Assembly (NCBI RefSeq): GCF_021653975.1
Contig: NZ_JAJKFK010000005.1
Coordinates: 433,696 to 497,695 of the forward strand
Length of the DNA stretch: 64,000 nucleotides
Origin: Amycolatopsis sp. GM8
Lineage (GTDB): Bacteria > Actinomycetota > Actinomycetes > Mycobacteriales > Pseudonocardiaceae
Direction of reading: 5' to 3'
Part shown: one piece after another, positions 41,645-49,384 of the stretch
How positions within the stretch are numbered: the first letter of the stretch is position 1
Layout of the letters: each line of letters starts with the position of its first letter
Made by a program: the position numbers and the translations under genes
Notes under the pieces: model-generated
Databases searched by the model: none
What the model saw: the letters and a program-made list of their open reading frames with translations, nothing else
Told to the model about the DNA's origin: nothing

Positions 41645-42438
41645 CCGGGTTGACCCAAACCGAGGCCACAACCGGCCAGACAGTCGACGATGTCGCCGTC
41701 GACGTCCGTGGCCTCACCATCACGTTCACCGCGGCCGGGAAGACGATCACGCCCATCGATGGTCTGGACCTCCAGGTGCGGCGCGGCGAACTGGTCTGCA
41801 TCCTCGGACCGTCCGGACAGGGCAAGTCCACCTTGCTGCGGGCCGTGGCCGGTCTCACCCGGCCCGACGCGGGCAGCATCACCACACCCGAAGGCGCGGT
41901 GACCGAACCGGGAGCCGAGCGGGGCATGGTGTTCCAGCAGGACGCCATCCCCATGTGGCTGCGTGTGCAGGACAACGTGGCGTTCGGCCCGAAACTGCGC
42001 GGCGTGCCCCGCGCCGAGTACCAGCCCACCGTGGACCACCTGATCGAAGAGGTGGGCCTCGACGAGTGGCGTCGAGCCTGGCCGCGGCAACTGTCCGGCG
42101 GGATGCGCAAACGGGTCGCCATCGCCGCCGTGTTCGCGAACGAACCCAGCATCCTGCTCATGGACGAACCCTTTGGCGCACTGGACTTCTTCACCCGCGA
42201 GAAATTGCAGGGGCTGCTCCTGCAACTGTGGGCCGAGACCGCCAAGACCGTCCTGTTCGTGACCCACGACGTCGACGAGGCACTGCTGCTCGCCGACCGG
42301 ATCGTCATCCTGGGCAAGGGCCGGGTGGCTCAGGACATCACAGTTCCCTTCGCCCGGCCGCGCGGTGACGATCTCCGCTCGGACCCCGCCGCGATCGAGC
42401 TGCGTCAGGAACTCATCGGCCGGCTGGGGGAAAAATGA
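41641..42438 (+). CDS. ABC importer ATPase, SsuB/TauB type
   Basis: The 265-residue ATPase has Walker A GPSGQGKST, Q-loop MVFQQDAIPMWLRVQDNVAFGPKL, signature LSGGMRKRV, Walker B SILLMDEPFGALDFFT and switch VTHDVDEALLLADRI. This is the nitrate/sulfonate/taurine class. ATGA overlaps link it to the permeases on both sides. Confidence 0.92.
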   Translation: MTGLTQTEATTGQTVDDVAVDVRGLTITFTAAGKTITPIDGLDLQVRRGELVCILGPSGQGKSTLLRAVAGLTRPDAGSITTPEGAVTEPGAERGMVFQQDAIPMWLRVQDNVAFGPKLRGVPRAEYQPTVDHLIEEVGLDEWRRAWPRQLSGGMRKRVAIAAVFANEPSILLMDEPFGALDFFTREKLQGLLLQLWAETAKTVLFVTHDVDEALLLADRIVILGKGRVAQDITVPFARPRGDDLRSDPAAIELRQELIGRLGEK

Positions 42439-43334
42439 GCGCTCCGACCGTCACGCGCCCGGTTGTCACCGCGTCGCGGGCATCGCGCAGCGGCACGGTG
42501 ACCCGCACGCGCCCGTCATTGAAGGCCCTGGGTGCGGGAATCGTGCTCTTCGCCGTGGCGTGGGAAGCGATCGCGCTCGTGTTCGCCCATACCGTCGCCC
42601 ATCCCGAATACGTGATGCCCGACCTGTGGTACGCGCTGCGGACCGGGCTGCCCGGGCTCTCGGACTACTACTCGGGACGCCTGGGCGGGCACCCGCCCGC
42701 GCTCGGCGGGAGCCAGTCGGCCTGGCTGGGCATCCTGGCTCTCGTCGACAACTCATTGACCTCGTTGTACCGCGTGGTCCTGGGGCTGGCCGGCGGCGTC
42801 GTCATCGGCGTCACGGCCGGTCTGGCGATGAGCTGGTCCCGTCCACTTCGCGGCGCCTTCGGTGGCGTGGCGAACCTGTCGAGGATGATGCCGCTGCTGG
42901 CCATGGGGCCGTTGTTCACCCTGTGGTTCGGTGCCGGCAGCGCGGCCAGCATCGCCTTCATCGTGTTCAGCGTCGCCCCGATCATGCTGATGGCGACGAC
43001 GACCGCGGTCGAACGCCTCGACCCGGACCAGCTCGCCTGGGCCCGCACATTGGGTGCCGGTCACTGGCGGATCTGGACCCAGGTCGTCCCGCGCAGCATC
43101 GTGCCCGAAGTGGCCGGCGCACTGTCGGTCGCGAGCGTGCTGGCGTGGAGTGTGCTGCTGGCCTCCGAACTCTGGGGCATTCAGGACGGTTTGGGCTGGG
43201 CGATGGGACAGGCCCTCGGGTTCACCCAGATCTCCGAGGTCATGATCATCGCCCTCACCTTCATCATCCTGACGTTCTGCACCGTGCGTCTGCTGGGCGC
43301 CGCCGTGCGCCGCCTCTCCCGGTGGGCCGACTGA
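42435..43334 (+). CDS. ABC importer permease, SsuC/TauC type (second)
   Basis: The 299-residue permease has six hydrophobic segments and the EAA loop LAWARTLGAGHWRIWTQVVPRSIVPEVAGALSVASVLAWSVLLASELWG. The first periplasmic loop is long (about 70 residues, LSDYYSGRLGGHPPALGGSQS), unlike the first permease. It closes the four-gene importer operon; remnants of other genes follow directly. Confidence 0.9.
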   Translation: MSAPTVTRPVVTASRASRSGTVTRTRPSLKALGAGIVLFAVAWEAIALVFAHTVAHPEYVMPDLWYALRTGLPGLSDYYSGRLGGHPPALGGSQSAWLGILALVDNSLTSLYRVVLGLAGGVVIGVTAGLAMSWSRPLRGAFGGVANLSRMMPLLAMGPLFTLWFGAGSAASIAFIVFSVAPIMLMATTTAVERLDPDQLAWARTLGAGHWRIWTQVVPRSIVPEVAGALSVASVLAWSVLLASELWGIQDGLGWAMGQALGFTQISEVMIIALTFIILTFCTVRLLGAAVRRLSRWAD

Positions 43335-43339
43335 CAACT

Positions 43340-43481
43340 TCAGGCGTGGTCGGTGGCGGCGGCGGTCTGTGCGGTGGCGTCGAGGTTGGCGCGTAGTGCG
43401 TCCACTTTGGCGGTGGCGTAGGCGTGGGCGTCTGAGCCGAGGAGCAGGCGTAGTGGGCCTTCGTCGCTGACGACGTGGTAC
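43340..43481 (-). pseudogene. SDR C-terminal remnant
   Basis: On the minus strand the last 47 codons before a TGA at 43342-43340 read AYHVVSDEGPLRLLLGSDAH followed by AYATAKVDALRANLDATAQT. This is the conserved C-terminal end of classical SDRs (PPLRLLLGSDA signature). No Rossmann fold or catalytic residues precede it: the sequence changes abruptly near 43482 to a gene on the other strand. The 5' part has been lost. Confidence 0.7.
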
Positions 43482-43763
43482 GCCCGCTGGATGTTCCTCG
43501 ACCAGGACGCCCGCGCCCTGTTCGTGGACTGGCCCGACCAAGCCCGCGCCGCGACCCCGACACCACCACCACCGCCCTCGTCACCGAACTACGCGAACAC
43601 AGCCGTGAGTTCGACCAATGGTGGGAACAACACCGCGTACACCGAAACCCTCACCCCACCCGGCGACCCCGACATGACGCTGTACATCTACACCACCGAA
43701 CCCGACTCACCCTCACGACGAGCAATCGACCTCCTCGCCAGCTGGACGGCTGCCAACCGCTGA
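43482..43763 (+). pseudogene. XRE-family regulator C-terminal remnant (MmyB-like ligand-binding domain), frameshifted
   Basis: The plus strand encodes pieces of an MmyB-like domain in two frames: ARWMFLDQDARALFVDWPDQ, then after a shift near 43555 TTTTALVTELREHSREFDQW plus WEQHRVHR, then after a second shift near 43645 TLTPPGDPDMTLYIYTTEPD and SPSRRAIDLLASWTA to a TGA. The helix-turn-helix N-terminus and about 20 residues between the second and third pieces are missing. It is non-functional and abuts the SDR remnant, as though a deletion removed both 5' ends of a divergent pair. Confidence 0.75.
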
Positions 43764-43771
43764 CAGACGTT

Positions 43772-45157
43772 TCAGGCCGGTACGACGCAGGCGTCGACGA
43801 GAGTGCCGATCGCGGGCAGTGTGTCGAACCGCAGCGCGCACTCGCCGAGTCGCCGCACCTGGTCGCTGGGGAGCGCGCGGCCGGCGTTCGAATCGAACTT
43901 CTCTCGCACTGCCTGGTCGTCGAGTGGGTTGTCGGGTGTGCCACTGCTCGCCGGAACCCTTTTGCGTAGCTCCCGCCCGTCAGCCAGGCGCAGCACAACC
44001 TCGCCCGGGAAATGCGCCGGGTAGTCGCTGTCCGGGTCGGGTGGGCAGCTGACCTTGCGTGCGACGGCGAGCACGCCGGGGTCGTCGAGCGGTTCGTCGT
44101 AGAAGGCGGCCAGATCGACCCTTCCCTTTGTCAGGGCCAATGCGACGGCGTACTGGACGCTGAACAGTGCGTCGTAGATGGTGACCGGTGCCGTTTTACG
44201 GTCGGCCGGTTCGGTGACCGCGGGCATCAGGCGGGGTGTGGTCGGGCACGTGATGGTGTCGATTTCGTCCGCGGTGAGGTTCGAGCGCCCGAGCGTGCCG
44301 AGCAACTCCAATGCGGCGTCGACGAAGGCATGGGTGAAATGGCAGCACGGGTACGGTTTGAGTGCGATGTCAGACGCGAGCCACCGGTCACCGAGGTCTC
44401 CCGGAGCGAGGGCGGACAGGTCGGGCTCGCCGTCGAGATGGCTGGCATACAGGCCGTGAGTTCCCTCGAACACCGTTGCGGGGCCACGGAAACCGTGCTG
44501 CGCGAGCGTGGTGGCGATGATGCCGGAGTGGGCGGCCCAGCCCGGGTGGAGGCGCTTGAGCCAGGACTCGTTGATCTCCAAGATGCCGGCGGCCTGGCTG
44601 CCGGCGAGGCCGAGTGCGTTGACCAGGACGTCGGCGGGCAGGCCACGCAGTTTCGCGGTGACGCACACAGCGGCGAAGGTGCCCGCGATGCCGGTCGGAT
44701 GGAAACCGCGGTCGTGGAAGCGCCCGGCACCGGCCGCGGCGAGGCGGCAGCCGATCTCGAGGCCGGCGACGTAGGCGAGCATGGTGGCGGCGCCGTCGGC
44801 GTTTTCCGCTTCACCCACCGCGAGCGCGGCGGCGAGGGCGGGGGCGGTGGCGTGGTGGATGGCCTGGATGTGAGTGTCGTCGAAGTCGAGTCCGTGGATC
44901 AGCACGCCATTGACGAGCGCGGCGGACGACGCTGGCATCGCGGTGCCGAAGCCGAGGGACCGGCTGTCGTCTCCGGTCCCGAGTGCGCGTGCCGCGTTGT
45001 GAGCGGCTTCGCCGAAGTCCATACGGCTGGAGGCGAGCGCGATGCCGAGCGCGTCGACGGCGTGCAGGCGGGCGGTGTGGAGCACCGCGTCGGGCAGGTC
45101 GGCTGTGGTGAGGTCGGTGACGAACCCGGCGAGGTCGCCGGCGATGGTCTTGGTCAC
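43772..45157 (-). CDS. MmgE/PrpD-family protein (2-methylcitrate dehydratase / aconitate decarboxylase superfamily), copy A
   Basis: The 461-residue protein has the all-helical N-terminal domain with the family signature VNGVLIHGLDFDDTHIQAIHH and FHPTGIAGTFAA, followed by the C-terminal lid domain (KPYPCCHFTHAFVDAALEL). Members dehydrate 2-methylcitrate, decarboxylate cis-aconitate to itaconate, or act on iminosuccinate-like dicarboxylates. The GTG start overlaps the CitE-like gene stop by 4 bp and has AAGGA upstream. It shares the family with the second copy in the same operon but differs in sequence. Confidence 0.88.
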   Translation of the reverse strand: MTKTIAGDLAGFVTDLTTADLPDAVLHTARLHAVDALGIALASSRMDFGEAAHNAARALGTGDDSRSLGFGTAMPASSAALVNGVLIHGLDFDDTHIQAIHHATAPALAAALAVGEAENADGAATMLAYVAGLEIGCRLAAAGAGRFHDRGFHPTGIAGTFAAVCVTAKLRGLPADVLVNALGLAGSQAAGILEINESWLKRLHPGWAAHSGIIATTLAQHGFRGPATVFEGTHGLYASHLDGEPDLSALAPGDLGDRWLASDIALKPYPCCHFTHAFVDAALELLGTLGRSNLTADEIDTITCPTTPRLMPAVTEPADRKTAPVTIYDALFSVQYAVALALTKGRVDLAAFYDEPLDDPGVLAVARKVSCPPDPDSDYPAHFPGEVVLRLADGRELRKRVPASSGTPDNPLDDQAVREKFDSNAGRALPSDQVRRLGECALRFDTLPAIGTLVDACVVPA

Positions 45158-46062
45158 GAGTTTCCTTCTGTGCTCAGGGATGCGGCGACGACCTGACGCG
45201 CGGCACGCAGTGTCGCGGCATCGATCAGGTGCCCGTTGTGAGCGGCCGCTCCGGCTCCGTCCCGGGTCGCGGCCTGATAGGCGTCGAGGACGGCGCGTGC
45301 CTGCTCGACCGCCTCGGGCCCTGGCGTGTAGACGTCGTTGGCGACGGCGACCTGATCGGGGTGAATGGCCCATTTCCCGTCGAAGCCGAGGGTGCGGGAA
45401 CGGACGCATTCCCGGCGGTAGCCGTCGGCGTTGCGCAGATCGGCGTAGGCGCCGTCGATGGCGGCGACACCGGCGATGCGCGCGGCGATAGCGATGGCGC
45501 TCCGGACGTGGTGCCACACGTCGCCCGGATAGAGGTCCTCGCGGTCGTTGCCGGCCGCGTCGAGGTCCAGGTGTTGTGACGCGGAGAAGTCACCGGGCCC
45601 GAACGCCAGCGCTTCCACCCGTGGGCTGCTGGCCGCGATGGCGGTGAGTTCGGGCATCGCCGCGACGTCTTCGATCAGCACCTCGATGCCGACCCGGTGG
45701 TCGAGGCCCAGGCCACGCTCGATTTCGGTGAGGGTCGTGTCGACCCACCACACGTCGCGGGGCGCGACGACCTTGGGGATCACGACGAAATCCAGTGCTG
45801 CCCGCGTTTCCCCGACCACCTGACGCAGATCGTCGAGCGCGAGCCCGCCGCCGGGTGGATTGATCCGCACGGCGCGGCCACGCGTTCCCCAGTCGTCGCG
45901 GGTCAACGCGCGCGCGGCCGACACGCGAGCCTCGTGTTTTCGCTCGGGGCTCACGGCGTCTTCGAGGTCGAGGATGAGCACGTCGGCAGGTCCGCCGAGC
46001 GCCTTGGTGATCATGCGTTCGCTGGTGGCCGGGGTGACCAGCTCACTGCGGCGGCGGCGCAT
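45154..46062 (-). CDS. HpcH/HpaI-family CoA-ester lyase (CitE-like)
   Basis: The 302-residue TIM-barrel lyase begins MRRRRSELVTPATSERMITKAL and has the metal-binding motifs ILDLEDAVSPERK, RINPPGG, IEVLIEDVAAM and ALAFGPGDFSASQ, ending with GFDGKWAIHPDQV. Relatives include citramalyl-CoA, malyl-CoA and 3-hydroxy-3-methylglutaryl-type lyases that split a beta-hydroxyacyl-CoA into acetyl-CoA or pyruvate fragments. GGAAGGGA lies 6 bp upstream of the ATG. It overlaps copy B of MmgE/PrpD by 20 bp and copy A by 4 bp. Confidence 0.88.
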   Translation of the reverse strand: MRRRRSELVTPATSERMITKALGGPADVLILDLEDAVSPERKHEARVSAARALTRDDWGTRGRAVRINPPGGGLALDDLRQVVGETRAALDFVVIPKVVAPRDVWWVDTTLTEIERGLGLDHRVGIEVLIEDVAAMPELTAIAASSPRVEALAFGPGDFSASQHLDLDAAGNDREDLYPGDVWHHVRSAIAIAARIAGVAAIDGAYADLRNADGYRRECVRSRTLGFDGKWAIHPDQVAVANDVYTPGPEAVEQARAVLDAYQAATRDGAGAAAHNGHLIDAATLRAARQVVAASLSTEGNS

Positions 46063-47404
46063 CGTCACTCCCTTCCGAGCGCAACGCCTCCATGAGTTCG
46101 TCGACGGATTCCAGTGATGCCAACGCCTGCACGAGGGTGACGAGTCGTTCGGTTCGGTCGTTTCCCAGCACACCGGCGGCATTCGCGCGGAACTTCGCCT
46201 CGACGGCGGGCCAGGTGGCACGGCTGAGTCGCTCGCCGGCGGGCTCGTCGACGCCGATCGTGAGGTCGTCGCATCGCAGCCGGGCGGCGGCGCTGGCAAG
46301 GTCCGGGTCCGCCGACACCGTGATCCGGTCACTGAGCGCGCGGACATCGGCGTCGGCCATCCGGTCGTAGGAGTTCCAGTCGACCCGCCCGTCCAGCAGC
46401 GCGACCGCGCATTGGAACACGACGCTGAACTGCGCTTCGACCACATTGGACGGATGAATCTTGTGCATTTCGGTCCCGCCGACGATCGAGTACGCCGTGG
46501 CGGACAGCCGGATGGACACGGCGTTGTCGGGCGGGCCGCCCAGTTTCTCGCGTGCTTCGAGCGCGGCGTCGACTGCGGCGTGCGTGAGACGGCACGACGG
46601 ATACGGCTTGAATCCGGTGCGGAGCAGGAGCCAGTCCTGCCCCAGGTTCGCCGTGACCCGGGTGTCCGACGGCTCGATCGCGAACAACGACAAGGCTCCG
46701 TGCTCACCTTCGAGAGCCTGCGCGGCGCCGCGGAAACCGTTCTGGGCCAACACCCCGGCAAGCAGCCCACCTCGCGCGGCGAGACCGGGGTGGAGCCGCT
46801 TGTTCCAGGCGCCGTTGGCCAGGTACTGCATCGTGCCGCCCGCCATCGAGCCGGCCAGGCCGAAGGCGTGTTCGATCGTTTCGCTGTCCAGGCGGAACAA
46901 GCGGGCGACCGCGGCCGCCGCCCCGAAGGTCCCGGCGATCGCCGTCGGGTGGAAACCGCGCTGGTACACGGTTTCACCGAGGCCGCGACCGATGCGGCAC
47001 GCGGTCTCGTAGCCGGCCGCGAGGGCGGCCAGCAGTTCGGTGCCCGGCGAACCCAGGTGTTCCGCGACCGCCAATGCGGCCGGGACGACCGCGGCCCCGG
47101 GATGGATCACCGAGTCGATATTGGTGTCGTCGAAGTCCAGGCTGTGGGCGAACGTGCCATTGAGCAGCGCGGCTGTTTCCAGCGAGTAGGTCTCGCGCCG
47201 GGCGACCACTGTGGACGATCCACCGCCCCCGACCGTGTCCACCCCGCGCAGCAGAGGAGGGCTGGACTCGACGTCGCTACCGAGGGCGGTGACGCCCACG
47301 AAATCCAGCAGGCACTGCCCGAGCACGTCGGTCACCGCGTCAGGCAGGTCACCGATCTCGAGGCCGGCGACCATCTCCGCGAGCGCCGTCGTGGGCCCGC
47401 TCAT
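46043..47404 (-). CDS. MmgE/PrpD-family protein, copy B
   Basis: The 453-residue protein has LNGTFAHSLDFDDTNIDSVIHPGAAVVPAAL, FHPTAIAGTFGAAAAVA and KPYPSCRLTHAAVDAAL, the family core. It is about as distant from copy A as members of different function usually are. Two PrpD-type proteins in one operon could form sequential steps or a heteromer. Its ATG overlaps the MaoC stop (ATGA). Confidence 0.88.
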   Translation of the reverse strand: MSGPTTALAEMVAGLEIGDLPDAVTDVLGQCLLDFVGVTALGSDVESSPPLLRGVDTVGGGGSSTVVARRETYSLETAALLNGTFAHSLDFDDTNIDSVIHPGAAVVPAALAVAEHLGSPGTELLAALAAGYETACRIGRGLGETVYQRGFHPTAIAGTFGAAAAVARLFRLDSETIEHAFGLAGSMAGGTMQYLANGAWNKRLHPGLAARGGLLAGVLAQNGFRGAAQALEGEHGALSLFAIEPSDTRVTANLGQDWLLLRTGFKPYPSCRLTHAAVDAALEAREKLGGPPDNAVSIRLSATAYSIVGGTEMHKIHPSNVVEAQFSVVFQCAVALLDGRVDWNSYDRMADADVRALSDRITVSADPDLASAAARLRCDDLTIGVDEPAGERLSRATWPAVEAKFRANAAGVLGNDRTERLVTLVQALASLESVDELMEALRSEGSDDAPPPQ

Positions 47405-47874
47405 GCCGCCCTCATCCGCGAGAGGTTCGACCGGCGGTAGCCGACCACCACTTCGTCCCGCTGGTTGCGTCCCGTCGTGGCCCACTCGACCACGCCCCAG
47501 CCCGGCCGCGACCGGGTCGGCTTGCTGCTGAGCACCACCGAGGAGGCGCGGACGGTGTCGCCGTCGTACATGGTGGCGCCGAACTCGAGATCCTCGACGC
47601 CGAGGAAGGGGCCGCCCGCCTCGGACAGGTCCTCGACCGACAGGCCCAGGACCGTCGAATAGACCAGCATCGGGTTGATCGGGATCGCCGCGTAACCGAG
47701 TCGCCGGGCGTAGGTCGCGTCGAAGTACAGCGGATTGAACTGCATCATGCGCGTGCTGTAGGCGATGCTCTCGCCCAGCAGCAACGTCCGGCCCCAATGG
47801 TGGTCGAACTCGTCGCCGATCGAGAAGTCCTCGAAGCACAGACCTCGTTGCCGCACAACTGGCCGCATTGCCAT
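47401..47874 (-). CDS. MaoC-like hotdog dehydratase/hydratase
   Basis: The 157-residue single-hotdog protein (LCFEDFSIGDEFDHHWGRTLLLGESIAYSTRMMQFNPLYFDATYARRLGY) resembles itaconyl/mesaconyl-CoA hydratases. At the usual catalytic position (NPxHxD) the His is Tyr: the motif reads NPLYFD. It may therefore be catalytically altered or pair with another subunit. It is the first gene of the minus-strand operon, divergent from the MFS gene across two identical palindromes. Confidence 0.85.
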   Translation of the reverse strand: MAMRPVVRQRGLCFEDFSIGDEFDHHWGRTLLLGESIAYSTRMMQFNPLYFDATYARRLGYAAIPINPMLVYSTVLGLSVEDLSEAGGPFLGVEDLEFGATMYDGDTVRASSVVLSSKPTRSRPGWGVVEWATTGRNQRDEVVVGYRRSNLSRMRAA

Positions 47875-47909
47875 CAGTCTCCGTTCATTCGCTTCTGAAC
47901 AGCCACTAT

Positions 47910-47984
47910 AAAACTCAGAGTTTTTCTGTCAAGGCTCTTGTCCACGGCGACGGGCGGCAGCTAGCGTAAAAACTCAGAGTTTTT
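47910..47984. promoter_or_regulatory. Twin palindromes AAAACTCAGAGTTTT in divergent promoter
   Basis: AAAACTC-A-GAGTTTT at 47910-47924 and the longer AAAAACTCAGAGTTTTT at 47968-47984 are perfect palindromes with centres 59 bp apart. Each sits close to one of the two divergent starts (36 and 25 bp away), a layout typical of a dimeric repressor acting on both operons. No regulator gene is inside these operons. Confidence 0.75.
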
Positions 47985-48008
47985 GTTTCCACTGCTCAAG
48001 GGAGAGCG

Positions 48009-49376
48009 ATGAACATAAACACGCCGCCGGCCGCCGGGGTCGCGACGGCCTCTCTGACCGCGAGACTGGACCGCCTGCCCCGGCTCACCAGGGCCCACGC
48101 CGGCTGGGTCGTCCTGCTCGGCGCACTGTTCCTGTGCGACCTGGCCGACCTGAACGCGATGGCCTATGCGGCGCCCGCGATCCGCGCCGAATGGGGCGTC
48201 TCCGTCGCGACCATCGGCGAGCTGACGTCGTACTCGTTCCTCGGCATGTTCGTCGGCGGCTTCCTCGGCGGGCGGCTGTCCGACCGGTTCGGGCGGAAGA
48301 AGATCCTGGTCGCCGCGACCGTCCTCTACGCCGCCGCCTCGCTGTTGTGCGCGGTGGCCGGCAGCGTGCCGGTCCTCGCGGTGTTCCGGATCCTGACCGG
48401 GATCGGCCTGCAGGCGGTCACCGGGGTGCTGATCGTGTACGTCGCCGAGATGTTCCCGCGGCACTCCCGCGGCCGCTACCAGGCGATCATGCTCGCGATC
48501 GGGTTGCTGGGCGTGCCGCTCATCGCGGGAGCCGCGCGGATCATCGTGCCGCTCGGGCCCTCGACCTGGCGCTGGCTGTTCGTCGTGGGCGCCATCGGGC
48601 TGGTACCCGGGTTGCTCGCGCTGTTCGTGCTGCCGGAATCCGTGCGCTGGCAGGAACTCAACGGCCAGGCCGGGCGCGCGGAAGCCCTGGTCGCCCGGTT
48701 GGAGAACGAGGTCCGCTCGCGCACCGGCTCGCCGTTGCCGGATCCCGTCGAGCGCGGCGCCGAGCCCGCGCACCGTCCCGGCGAACTGCTGCGGCGGCCG
48801 GGGAACAGGCGCCGCGTCGTGGTCGCGTCGGTCACCATGGTGTTCGCGATCCTCGGCTTCTACGGCTTCAACGCGTGGGTGCCCACGCTGCTGGTCGAAC
48901 GAGGCCTGAGCACGGCCAGCGCGCTGACCATCACCACGATCCTGTCCATCGCCCCCTTCGCCGGCGCGGCGGGCGCTCTGCTGATCACCGACCGCTGGGA
49001 ACGGCGGCGGATCGCGCTCGTGCTGTGCGTCCTGGTCGCGGTGGCGATGGTCGTTTTCGCGCTGAGCCATGACTACTGGCTGCTCGTCGGCGCCGGCTTC
49101 GTGGTGACCCTGCTGCTGCAGACCAACACCGCGATCGTGTACGCCTACCTGCCCGAGGTGTTCCCGACGAACCTGCGCGGCCTCGGTTCCGGCATCGCCA
49201 ACGGCACCGGGCGCCTCGCCGGGTTCGCCGGCGGGTTCATCATCGCCGCGATCTTCGCCGGCCTCGGCTTCGTGGGCGTGTTCGTCGCCACCGCGATCTT
49301 CATGCTCGCCAGCGGCCTGGTGCTCGGCCTGTTCGGCGAGCGCACCACGGGCAAGACCCTCGAGGAAATCAACTAG
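48009..49376 (+). CDS. MFS transporter (metabolite/H+ symporter-like)
   Basis: The 455-residue membrane protein has 12 predicted helices, the loop 2-3 motif GGRLSDRFGRKK, the second-half counterpart TDRWERRR, and PESVRWQ after helix 6, as in the aromatic acid/dicarboxylate (AAHS, sugar-porter-like) group. The central loop is hydrophilic with ARLENEVRSRTGSPLPDP. It probably takes up the substrate of this module. GGGAGAG precedes the ATG; it leads a four-gene operon. Confidence 0.9.
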   Translation: MNINTPPAAGVATASLTARLDRLPRLTRAHAGWVVLLGALFLCDLADLNAMAYAAPAIRAEWGVSVATIGELTSYSFLGMFVGGFLGGRLSDRFGRKKILVAATVLYAAASLLCAVAGSVPVLAVFRILTGIGLQAVTGVLIVYVAEMFPRHSRGRYQAIMLAIGLLGVPLIAGAARIIVPLGPSTWRWLFVVGAIGLVPGLLALFVLPESVRWQELNGQAGRAEALVARLENEVRSRTGSPLPDPVERGAEPAHRPGELLRRPGNRRRVVVASVTMVFAILGFYGFNAWVPTLLVERGLSTASALTITTILSIAPFAGAAGALLITDRWERRRIALVLCVLVAVAMVVFALSHDYWLLVGAGFVVTLLLQTNTAIVYAYLPEVFPTNLRGLGSGIANGTGRLAGFAGGFIIAAIFAGLGFVGVFVATAIFMLASGLVLGLFGERTTGKTLEEIN

Positions 49377-49384
49377 GAGAACGA

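Noticed and set aside
43475-43969. Intact 164-residue gene on the plus strand
   Set aside because: Only its middle third resembles the MmyB domain; the flanking parts are the wrong frame, and it runs into the antisense of the MmgE/PrpD gene.
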